A model generated the notes under the pieces. That model did not search any database. It was not told the DNA's origin and saw nothing but the letters and a program-made list of their open reading frames with translations. Below are positions 22,701 through 33,000 of a DNA stretch of 64,000 nucleotides, piece after piece. The DNA lies in contig NC_031472.1 in NCBI RefSeq assembly GCF_000006565.2, forward strand, positions 1,916,227-1,980,226. Reading direction: 5' to 3'. Numbering within the stretch: position 1 is the stretch's first letter; every line of letters begins with the position of its first letter. A program made the position numbers and the translations under genes. Source of the stretch: Toxoplasma gondii ME49 (taxonomy: Eukaryota; Apicomplexa; Conoidasida; Eucoccidiorida; Sarcocystidae).

Positions 22701-24962
22701 CGGAGCCTCCTCTCTGCATCTCCCCACACTTCTCTCTGCGTCCTCGCGCCTCTCCACCTTCTCAACAGAATCAGAATCGGCAGAAGCGAAAGAAGAAGCT
22801 GAAGAAGAGGAAGGAGAGCGGGAAGTTGAAGAAGAGAAAGAAGAGAAAGAAAAGAAAGAAGACGGTTCATCGCGGGTGCTGGTCCGAAAGAAGGGCAATG
22901 ACCCATCCGGGTGCTGAAGGATGTGGAGACGCCTGAGCATCGCGCAGTTGTAGGCGGCAATCGAGTTGACAAATGCTTCAACTGAGTCTTGAGAAAAAGC
23001 AGACGAAAAGCAAGGCGAAAACGGAGATACTGGCGACGCAGATGTCAGCACAGAAGGCGTACTCAGATCTGGAGACGCATGCGGCTTTGCGAGACTTTCA
23101 TCTGTCTCTCCGCTGTCTGCATTCTTTTCTTCTTCCCCCTTTTTCTCTGTCTGTTTCCAGTAGGCTCTCCACGCGGCCTCAGCAGCGCGCACAACTTTCC
23201 CACCGTGTTCGTCTGCTCCTGTCAAAATCATGCATCCTCCTTCTCTCTCCCTTGCTCCTCCCTCTCGCTCTTCTTTCTCTCCTTCCTTCAGTCGTCTTGC
23301 GTCGGGGCTCTTTTCTCCTGCGCTCTCCGCTGTGCTCGCCTCGGTTGCTTCTGTCTCTCTGTGTGTCTCTCGCTGTGTCTCTGTCTCTCTGTCTGTCTCT
23401 GTCTCTGTCTCTGTGTGCTCGCCTCCGTCCCCCGCGTCCTCTCCTCGCGCCGGCTCTGCTGTTCGCAGAGGGGGGCCTGCTGGTTCCTCCGAACGCGAAA
23501 GCGGCGAGTCGTAGAAGCCTTGCCGAGAGCGAGCGTACCGCACAAGCGCGTCTGCCAACACACACGAATACGCATGTCCCAGATGCATGCGGGCATTGCT
23601 GTAGAAAAGCGGACAGGTCACAAGTCGGTAGTCGCCCCAGGCTGCGTCCCCGGTCTCCTTCACTTCGTTTTTGTCCTCTCCTCGCTCGTGACCTCGTTCT
23701 CGTTCTCTCTCTCTTCCTCTCCGTTGCGCTTCCTCTGGGTCGCTCCCTCGTCCTCCCGGAGCTTCCCTGTGGAGGGAGAGCGCCCAAGCTGCACTCGGAG
23801 AGCCGCCAGAGGCAGAGGAGCGCGAGCAAAGGACGGAGTGCCGCGGGTGAGACGACGAAGACGACGAAGACGACGAAGACGACGAGCGAAGAACGGAGAG
23901 GAGTGAGACAGGCAGAGCTGCAGACGACTTCGGCCTCGGCTGTGACAGAGGCTGTGACAGAGACTGTGACGGGAGAGGAGAGCAGTGGCCGGAGGAAAGC
24001 GAGTGAGAGGATGAGGGCGACTGGAAGACCAACGGCGTCTCGGAAGACGTCTGTCGACTGGCAGTCCGCAGAATACGGCGAAGCGAAGAAGGAAGAGGCG
24101 AGAGGGAAAGCGTCGACTCCGGCGAACACTGTCCTCGCGGGCAAGGGACGGTGAATGCACACAGGGCTGGCGAAGAGGAGAGAAAGGAATATCGGGAAGG
24201 ACACCAGGAATGCGTCCTGTGGACAAAGAGAGCATTTCCAGTGGAGGACGCCCAACGCGGCGGTCTTTGTAGAGTGCTCTGGAGCGGCCGAAGGAGACAG
24301 CTGTCTCCGCAGGGAGACGCAGGCAGCTCTTGAGAAAACACCCACGAGCGCCGTTCCGGTATGTTTCGCGTCTTCCTCAGAGAGACGCGTTTCTTTCTTC
24401 TCTTTCCTTTTTTGTCTGCAATTTTCAACTTTGCACCACAGCCACCAAGAGCTGCACAAGGGGGCAGACCGGCTAGATGCCTCCAGGCCTCTTCCGGCAG
24501 CCACCGGTCCGTCTGCGCCAACTTCACACTGTCTGTTCCCTCTTCTTTTTTCGCTCTTCTTGCCAGACTTTGGCCAGTGCAGCGGCCGCCTCTCCTCTCC
24601 CTTCCTCTCCCCTTTGCTGTCCCTCCTGCAGCAGCTGTTCCGTTTCGTCGCTTCGGTGTAAAGCGAGCTTTCAGGCCGCTTGAGACCCAAGGAGAGCAAC
24701 ACAAGGCGCCGAGCGGCCCGGCGCCTCGTTGGGGCGTCGGCTGCCAGTTGGGCGCGGAGACCAGGCGAGGAGACACGCCCGCAGGCCGCGCCTCCAGAGA
24801 GAAGCGCGGAGCCTCTGCGGCGACGAACAAGGCGGGCAGCGCACCGAGGAAGGAGACGAAGACGCACAGGCGCAACCAGCTGCTTGTCTGCGTCTGCAGA
24901 TGAGCTCTGAGCAGGAGCAGCTTGAGCAGAGAAGTCCAGAAGAATGCGAGAGGCAAATCCAT
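17723..24962 (-). CDS. Methionyl-tRNA synthetase, organellar (probably apicoplast), five exons
   Basis: Class I aminoacyl-tRNA synthetase that charges tRNA(Met) with methionine. Exons: 24962-22072, 21799-21269, 20789-20114, 19425-18625, 18109-17723, in frame to about 1761 residues. Landmarks are the HIGH-type HLGH in NARMHLGHAYS (near 458), LTGADEHGGK (near 583), YVWFDAVVGYLTA (near 1113), VLGKDILRFHG (about 1147), and KLSKS in place of KMSKS (1188-1192), followed by the anticodon-binding helices. Bacterial enzymes have 500-680 residues; the excess is low-complexity insertion. The N-terminus has a hydrophobic signal segment (RLCVFVSFLGALPALFVAAEA) and then a long basic, Ser/Arg-rich stretch, which is the bipartite leader that sends nuclear-encoded proteins to the apicoplast. 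The Cys residues of the zinc knuckle that usually follow GLIYK are absent. The C-terminal 30 or so residues may end differently if a further intron exists. Confidence 0.92.
18287..18365. repeat. (TA)n followed by (GA)n microsatellite in a synthetase intron
   Basis: About 14 TA dinucleotides run straight into about 11 GA dinucleotides, inside intron 4 (18110-18624) of the methionyl-tRNA synthetase gene. Confidence 0.95.
19570..19855. repeat. Cluster of (TA)n tracts in a synthetase intron
   Basis: Three TA-rich tracts (about 19575-19632, 19738-19775, 19797-19852) within intron 3 (19426-20113) of the methionyl-tRNA synthetase gene. Confidence 0.9.
21044..21082. repeat. (TA)n microsatellite in a synthetase intron
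   Basis: TA-rich tract in intron 2 (20790-21268) of the methionyl-tRNA synthetase gene. Confidence 0.9.
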
Positions 24963-27010
24963 TTTCCAGACTGACGCGCCAGCCGAGCTACGACAGGAGA
25001 GGCCTCATGGCGGCAACGAGTGGAGAAACGGGAGGCGAGAGAGAACGGCAAGACGTGGAGGATGCGGGACCGAGATCGATTCTCAAACCAAAGACGACAA
25101 GAAGCAGCGAGAGTGTCTCAGGCCGTTGAGAAGAAGAATAGATGGAGACAGTCCTGACGAAGAAGCACACACGAAGGGGAGAGGCGGAGGAAACAGGCGA
25201 AGGAGAGCTGCAGGAGAAAACAGGTCATCTGCGAGAGACGAGACGAGGCCACCCACAGGAGCGGAGGGCGAAACGAGAGGAGACCGAAAGTCAAGGCAGT
25301 CGACCCAAGGAGGAAAGACAGCAAGCCGAGCGACTCTGTCTTGGCATTGAGCCTCAGAGACAGGCTCTCCCGACGGGTCTCGCCAGTGTGAAGCTCACTT
25401 TCACCTCAAAAAACTGGCCTTTATCGATTCGCAGACGTCGCCGTTCATCCCCAGTGAAGTGGAAGCATTTGTGTCGCCTCCTTCGTCTCTCCTCCGACCC
25501 TTTCAAGGACGCCTCCAGGAAAAGTCTCTTTACACTTTCCTGCCGGTGTGAGACGCAGACTCAGTCCCTTTCGCTCGCGGCGCTCTGCAGCGCCTCGGCT
25601 CGGGTGTCCACACACCGCCTGGCATTCGGACGGGGATCGCGCGAGTCGAGACGCTTCGCGGCGTCTTCTGGAACAGACAGAAACACAGAAACCCGTTGCG
25701 GGGACGGAGTTTTTCCCCAGCATGCACTCGAAACGAGGAAGGCAAGTCGTGGTGGCCTCCGCGCCGCAGCTGGCACGGCAGCGAAACTGCGCCGCGGTTC
25801 CGGTGCCTGTACACCGGCTCCTCAGAACAGGAGACAGTTTCGGAGTGCGAACTTTTTTCCGACGGCCGAAAAGGCTTTTCTCATTCAGAGGCTTTTTCTC
25901 GCTGGCTGTGTGTGGAGGGAGGACCCACGCGGGCGGAACGGCAAAAACGCTCTCGCCGCGAGGGTGTGAGCGATCGGCGGTCTTTTTTTCGCGAACTTGT
26001 CTGTCCAGGTTTTCTTCGGTTGTCCTTCAAAGGTCCTGCCTCTTCGTCCGTGAAAGGCTTTCTTCTTCTTAGAGAGAGAGAGAACTGTGCGGCCGAAGCG
26101 ACGAGTGTGTGTAAAAGGTTTACGGCTTCCAAGTATGCGCTTTTCGCGAGCTGCTGAGCGCGTGCATGCATGAGAAGACAAACGGGAAAAAGGACCGCCA
26201 AACCACACACAAGGTTGTGTGTTTGACGGACTCACCGAGACAGGGGCTAGGCACTCGTTTCCTGAAAAGCGAAAACATGAGCAAATCCACTTGAAAAAGT
26301 CTTTTTTCGACACAGACACTCCTGGATGCCGCTGCTTTCGCTTCCAGTGCGTGGCGCCGGGAAGGCGAAACTGGGAAGACTCCCAGACTGTCCGCCGACT
26401 GAGGTGTACATACACCCAAAAGGTTGCCTTTTCGCGTTGTGAAAGCGAGAAAAGTCTAGTTTTTGACCAGGCCAAAAGCGGTATTTACGGGGTCGGAAAC
26501 GCGGGTCAAGATCTCTTGTGTTTTTTCCTAGTTTCCTCGAGTCTAAGGCCTGCATAGATGAACTCCTTTCCTGGCGGCCGGCCGTCCCCCCTGTCGAAAG
26601 CCACGGTCGGCCGTTTGCTTGCTCGATGTACGTCGAGGAACAGCCCCCTCTGTTTGTCGCGAAGCCTCAACTCTCTCTCTCTCGTGTTTCTCCCGCTCTT
26701 CCGAAGCCTGCTTTGCGCGGTCTCCTTTCCTGTCGCTCCACCTGCTTCGTTTTTCCTCTTCGTCTCTACTTTCTGCGTAGCTGCCTGTCGGTGTTTCCTC
26801 TCTTCCTCGGCACTCGGTTCGAGTTCCACCCTGTAGGACGAAGAGTCAGCAGTCCTTCACTGGAGAACGGGTCTCTCCTCGTCCCTTTCTCTCTGCATTC
26901 TCCTCCAGAGGTCTTGGTCTCTCTCATCTTGGTCGCCTCCCCTCTCCTCAGTCTGCCGCTTGTCTTCGGCCGGTGAGGTCTCGTTCTCTCTCCGTTCGAG
27001 CGTTTCCACC
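24963..27010. promoter_or_regulatory. Divergent promoter region between the synthetase and the large coiled-coil gene
   Basis: 2 kb between two outward-facing start codons. A 275-codon plus-strand frame (25142-25969) and several smaller ones overlap on both strands, but none shows a family, a signal or frame-consistent splice sites, so I treat the stretch as promoters plus 5' UTRs. The sequence just before the plus-strand ATG is pyrimidine-rich and ends in CCACCATG, a good translation-start context. A TGCATG word lies at 26164. Confidence 0.45.
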
Positions 27011-30000
27011 ATGTGGTTGACGCGCGTCGTTGCTCACGTCCTCAGAGATGACTCTGTCACCCCGACGAACAGGGCGTCGGATTCGGCTGCAGAGTCTTCG
27101 ACTTTCCCGGCTGCTGGCTTGTCTTCTCAACAGCCGAAGGCTGCGGGCACCACCCTTCCCTGTCCTCTTCTGCCTCCCTCCTCGCTCTCGTCTTCTCCTC
27201 TTCCTTGTTTTTCGCGGCCTTCGGCTGCCGCCGCAAACGCCCGACCTTCTGTCCAGACACTCGGGGGAGGACAAGGACATGTGGACCAGATAGCGGAGCG
27301 GCGAGAAGAGGAAACGAGATGGAGAGAGGAGAACGATGGCGGACGAGCCTGGTCGGTCGACGACTTTGAGGTTGATGAGAGTCCCTGCACTCGACTGGAA
27401 GGACATACGGACTTTGTGCCCTTCTCTCCTCAGAGACAAGACGAAAGCCAAGCTGCACCTGAACGCGTTCCATCTCCCTCTGCGTCTCTTCCACCTTCTT
27501 CTTCTCCTCTCCCTTCTTCTTCTCTTCTCCCTTCTTCTTCTCCTCTCCCTTCTTCTTCTTCCGTCCCCGCAGCCTCTGCGTCTCTTCCACCTTCGTTTGC
27601 TGCTCTTCCCTGTCCTTCTGTTCCTGCTTCAGCTTCTTCAGTTCAGACGAGTTCTGCGGCGGCACTGTGGGGTTGGGAGGATGAAGACTTTGAGATTCCG
27701 GGAGAAGAAGATCGCAGAGCCGAGGGCGCTCTCAGGCCACTGAAGGAGACACCTTCTCCGGCTTCCACGCTGCCCCTCGCGGGGACAGAAGGCCTGGCGG
27801 GGGCCTCACGCCCGCGAGCGGACTGCGCGTTTCTCGGCAAGTCGTTGTCTGGAGAGTCTGTTGGCCTTTCTCCGGTTTCTCTGGATGAAGCCAGAAAGTT
27901 CAACTCAGACAGCTCAGACGAACTGCGAGTGCACCGGAACGAACTGGAAGAAGAGACAGGAAGAGATCCACCTCTTCGCGGAGCCGCATCTCCAGGAGGA
28001 GGGCCTCCCGTTTCCTCTTTCAAGCAAGAAGAGAAGGAGCGCGACTCTGCATGGAGTGCAGATTTCGATTTCGACCTTGACGGTGCTAATACGCCGGAAG
28101 GACATATCGACGGGCGTTCGTCTCCTCTGCATGTGGAGAATGCAAATGTTAACTCTTCGACGCCTCTTGTGACTTCTCCCCCGTCTCCTTCTGCTCAACC
28201 GCCTCCTTTCGCTGCCGCATCGGTTCTTCCCTTTTGTCCGCCTCCAGTCATCCCTTCGTCTGTGTCTCCCTCTGCTCCCTCTTCTTTGTCTCGCTCTCTT
28301 CCTTCTTCTTTCCCTTCTTCTTTCCCTTCTCCTTCTTTTCCTTCTTCTTCTTTTCCTTCTTCTTCTGTTCCGTCTTTTTCTCTGTCTCCGTCTGTTCTTC
28401 CTTCTGTGAATCCGCAGCCGTCTGCTTCTGTCTCTACGGTGGACTTGGGGTCTGGCTGGCACGGGGATTTCGAGTTTGAAGATTCTGCGCCCGGCGAGGC
28501 TCTGGCAGGCGCAGGCGAAGAAGCGAGAGAGAACAGAGTCGCCAACTGGAACGGCGACACCGCTGTGGATGCACCCGAGGACGGCGGCCTTATGCCGGCA
28601 GAGGACAGTGCAGACGTGCCTGGCGCCGAGCGCGTTGGGGACAGACTTGCGCAGAGTGCGCCTCTTTCTTTGTCGGAGTCGTTTGAGAAGAAGGAGAAGC
28701 TTTTCTCGTTTTCGAATTCTCCTGAAGGCGCCAGTCTGGACACCATATTGGCTCCTGCCTCTCTTCAGCCAGTGAACTCCGAGAGAGGACGTTCCACGCG
28801 AGAAGAGAGAGGCGAAAGAACCGAAGCAGGACCAGGCGTTGATATGAACGGAATGATAAAAAACGTGACGTCTCCGTCTCCCTCAGTCGCACTGTCTTCC
28901 GACATCTCTCCTTCCTGGAACGTTGATTTCGACATCGAGGCGACGGATGTTCAAGCGGTCCAACAGTCTCCTTCAGAAGACCGAGAGAACGAGGGAGAGG
29001 AGGGAGGGAAAAGGAGAGTGGAAGACGACAGACGTTCTGCGCGTCCTCAGGCCGAGGCTGTTCAAGGACCTAGTGCCTGGAACGATGATTTCGACATCGA
29101 GGCGACGGGCGTTCAAGCGGTGCAACAGTCTCCTTCAGAAGACCGAGAGAACGAGGGAGAGGAGGGAAGGAAAAGGAGAGTGGACGACGACAGACGTTCT
29201 GCGCGTCCTCAGGCCGAGGTTGTTCAAGGACCTAGTGCCTGGAACGATGATTTCGACATCGAGGCGACGGGCGTTCAAGCGGTGCAACAGTCTCCTTCAG
29301 AAGACCGAGAAGACGAGGGAGAGGAGGGAAGGAAAAGGAGAGTGGACGACGACAGACGTTCTGCGCGTCCTCAGGCCGAGGCTGTTCAAGGACCTAGTGC
29401 CTGGAACGATGATTTCGACATCGAGGCGACGGGCGTTCAAGCGGTGCAACAGTCTCCTTCAGAAGGCCGAGAAGACGAGGGAGAGGAGGGAGGGAAAAGG
29501 AGAGTGGACGACGACAGACGTTCTGCGCGTCCTCAGGCCGAGGCTGTTCAAGGACCTAGTGCCTGGAACGATGATTTCGACATCGAGGCGACGGGCGTTC
29601 AAGCGGTGCAACAGTCTCCTTCAGAAGGCCGAGAAGACGAGGGAGAGGAGGGAAGGAAAAGGAGAGTGGAAGACGACAGACGTTCTGCGCGTCCTCAGGC
29701 CGAGGCTGTTCAAGGACCTAGTGCCTGGAACGATGATTTCGACATCGAGGCGACGGGCGTTCAAGCGGTGCAACAGTCTCCTTCAGAAGACCGAGAAGAC
29801 GAGGGAGAGGAGGGAGGGAAAAGGAGAGTGGACGACGACAGACGTTCTGCGCGTCCTCAGGCCGAGGCTGTTCAAGGACCTAGTGCCTGGAACGATGATT
29901 TCGACATCGAGGCGACGGGCGTTCAAGCGGTGCAACAGTCTCCTTCAGAAGGCCGAGAAGACGAGGGAGAGGAGGGAGGGGAAAGGAGAGTGGACGACGA

Positions 30001-33000
30001 CAGACGTTCTGCGCGTCCTCAGGCCGAGGCTGTTCAAGGACCTAGTGCCTGGAACGATGATTTCGACATCGAGGCGACGGGCGTTCAAGCGGTGCAACAG
30101 TCTCCTTCAGAAGGCCGAGAAGACGAGGGAGAGGAGGGAGGGAAAAGGAGAGTGGAAGACGACAGACGTTCTGCGCGTCCTCAGGCCGAGGCTGTTCAAG
30201 GACCTAGTGTCTGGAACGATGATTTCGACATCGAGGCGACGGGCGTTCAAGCGGTACACCAGTCTCCTTCAGCAGACCGAGAAGAAGGAGAGGGAGGAGG
30301 AGAGAAGCGGGATGGAGTCGATGGACTGGAGGACGGCGTTGGAGAGAGGCAAAGAGAAGAAGGAAGGGATGAAGAAGACGAGAAGAGAATCGCTTTGGAC
30401 GGCCGTTTTGTCTCTGTCTTCGCGGGTGTCTCTCCTGAGTGGGACGTCGACTTTGATATGTCGGATTCTGAGGAGCAACGCAAAGAGACAACAGACGTTG
30501 GCGAAGAAAAGGTGGATGCAGGGCCCCCAGAAAACAGAGCGGAAGGTATGCAAGGCTGTTCAGAGAGAGGGGGAAGCTTTTCGGCAAGAGACAACCAAGA
30601 ACGCACAGAAGATCACACTGTTTCCTTCGGCCGCAGAGGCATCGCCGCGAGCCTTCCGATCAGTGGGGACCAGTTCTCTTGTCTTCAACGAGGAGCGGGA
30701 GGAGACAAGGAGACAGCAACCGAGAGAGAAGAGAGGAACAGAGAAGATGCGCCCTCCTTTCTTGAAGGAGGACTCGGAGATGACGAGACAGAGAGAGCGA
30801 AGCAAGCGAGTGAGTTGCCCGCGTCTCTTTGCTCTTTCGCCGCAGCACGCAGGGACGCGAGCCGCGCAGAGAAGACAGGCGCAAAGGGGGAGGAAGCCAG
30901 AGAGAAAGAAGTCAGTTTCGGTGAAGACAGTGGGCTATCCAGACAGGCGGACATGGACAGTTCGCAGGAATCCGTCAACGAAGGAGAGCCGCTACACGAC
31001 AGAGCCGCAGGGGAGGACGCAGAAGGCGGGGGAGCGGAGGCGATCGACGGAGACAGAGAGGGAGACGAGAAGGAGACTCGAGACGTCGAGGACGAAGGAG
31101 AGACGCGTCGTTCTTCCTCTTTCGCTGAACAAACTGGAAATGAAAGAACCGAGATGAGAACCAGACATGGGGGTGACGAGGGCTGGACCTCGAAGTCGAA
31201 TCGGTTCGCTTTTGCCTGCCCTCGGTTTTCCAAATCTGATGTCTGCTGTTCTCCCCAGGCTCGGCTATCTTTGCCTGAACAGTCCCTAGGCTCCTCTCCG
31301 TCGTCGCCCATTTCTGTCACAAATGATGTCTATGCTCTCTTCGATTCGTCTGCATCTCCTCTGCATGCGGGAGAGTTATCTTCTCTTCCCGGCGCGGTCT
31401 GGGCCTCAGAGCGCCTATTGACTGCTCCGGCAGAAACAGGTCCCTCGGCCTCCTCAGCCTGCCTCTCCGTTTCTTCTTGTGGTCCAGGCGAAATGTCTCC
31501 GACAGCGGGTACGATGAGACACGACGCGGAAGAGAGAGAACGCAGGAGAGTGGAGGAAGAGAAGGAGAGAGAGAGACAGGAAGAAGAAGAGAGAGAACGC
31601 AGGAGAGTGGAGGAAGAGAAGGCGAGAGAGAGACAGGAAGAAGAAGAGAGAGAACGCAGGAGAGTGGAGGAAGAGAAGGAGAGAGAGAGACAGGAAGAAG
31701 AAGAGAGAGAACGCAGGAGGGTGGAGGAAGAGAAGGCGAGACAGAGAGAGGAAGAAGAAGAGAGAGAACGCAGGAGAGTGGAGGAAGAGAAGGAGAGAGA
31801 GAGACAGGAAGAAGAAGAGAGAGAACGCAGGAGAGTGGAGGAAGAGAAGGAGCGAGAGAGACAGGAAGAAGAAGAGAGAGAACGCAGGAGAGTGGAGGAA
31901 GAGAAGGCGAGACAGAGAGAGGAAGAAGAAGAGAGAGAACGCAGGAGAGTGGAGGAAGAGAAGGAGAGAGAGAGACAGGAAGAAGAAGAGAGAGAACGCA
32001 GGAGAGTGGAGGAAGAGAAGGCGAGACAGAGAGAGGAAGAAGAAGAGAGAGAACGCAGGAGAGTGGAGGAAGAGAAGGCGAGACAGAGAGAGGAAGAAGA
32101 AGAGAGAGAACGCAGGAGAGTGGAGGAAGAGAAGGCGAGACAGAGACAGGAAGAAGAAGGGAGAGAAAGACAAAGACGAGAGGAGAGAGAAGAGAGAGAG
32201 AGAGAATTTCAACAGCGCGAGGCGGAGCTGAAGACACGGCTAGTAGAGCTTCAGAGAGAGCACGCAGAATCTGTTGAAACGTGGATGAAGGAGCAAGGAG
32301 AACGAGAAAGGCACTTGACTCAGGATTGGGAGAGGAAATTGCATGCGTTTGAAGAGCAGAGTCGGACTGTGTTGCTCCAAGAGAGATCTCGTCACAAGCA
32401 GCTGGAGGAGGAAAATGCAGAGCTGAAAATGAGAATTTCCCAGCTGTCGCGCAATTTCGCGTCTCTCCGCGAGCAGCTTGTGGCCTCAGAAAAAGAACGC
32501 GAAATGCAGAGACGCGAGGAAGAAGAGAAGAAGGCTGGCGAGGAGAGAGACAGGCAGAAGAGGGAGGAGACTCGGAAAGAGAAAGAAGCGTTCCTGCTTC
32601 TTGTAGAGCGCGACAGAGAAGAGCTGAAGAAGTTCGTCGTTCCTGCTCTCTCGGAGCTGCAAGAAGACTTCGAAATGTGGAGGCAGCAATTGGAAGAAAA
32701 AGTCACAGAGACAGCGGAGAGGCGGAGAAGAGCAGCAGAGGAACACGCGCGTCTGGAGGGAGCGTTGTTGCATGCAGAGGAAGAACTCGCCCGGGAGAGA
32801 AGAGAACACAAGGACCAGATCGTCCGCATGTCCAGGGAAAAAGAAGGTAGGGGAAAACCACAGAAAGACGGAAGGGCAAGAAGACAAGGTATAGGGAGAA
32901 AAAAGAGAAGAAAAGGGGAGGAATGGAGTGTACGGAGAATCTCGACCAGAAGAAAGGGTGGTGTATAGAGGCGAGTGCAGACACAAAGAAGATCCATTGA

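Noticed and set aside
22973..24154. Plus-strand 393-codon frame and several others opposite the methionyl-tRNA synthetase
   Set aside because: They are antisense shadows. The minus strand carries the HLGH, ADEHGGK and KLSKS motifs of a real synthetase.
28916..30290. CRISPR-like regular array
   Set aside because: Units are 162 bp, contiguous, without unique spacers, in frame within a eukaryotic coding exon.
31317..32237. Minus-strand 306-codon frame of Leu/Ser/Pro repeats that looks like a multi-pass membrane protein
   Set aside because: It is the exact reverse complement of the 60-bp coiled-coil minisatellite. The plus-strand frame belongs to a well-supported gene with in-phase introns.
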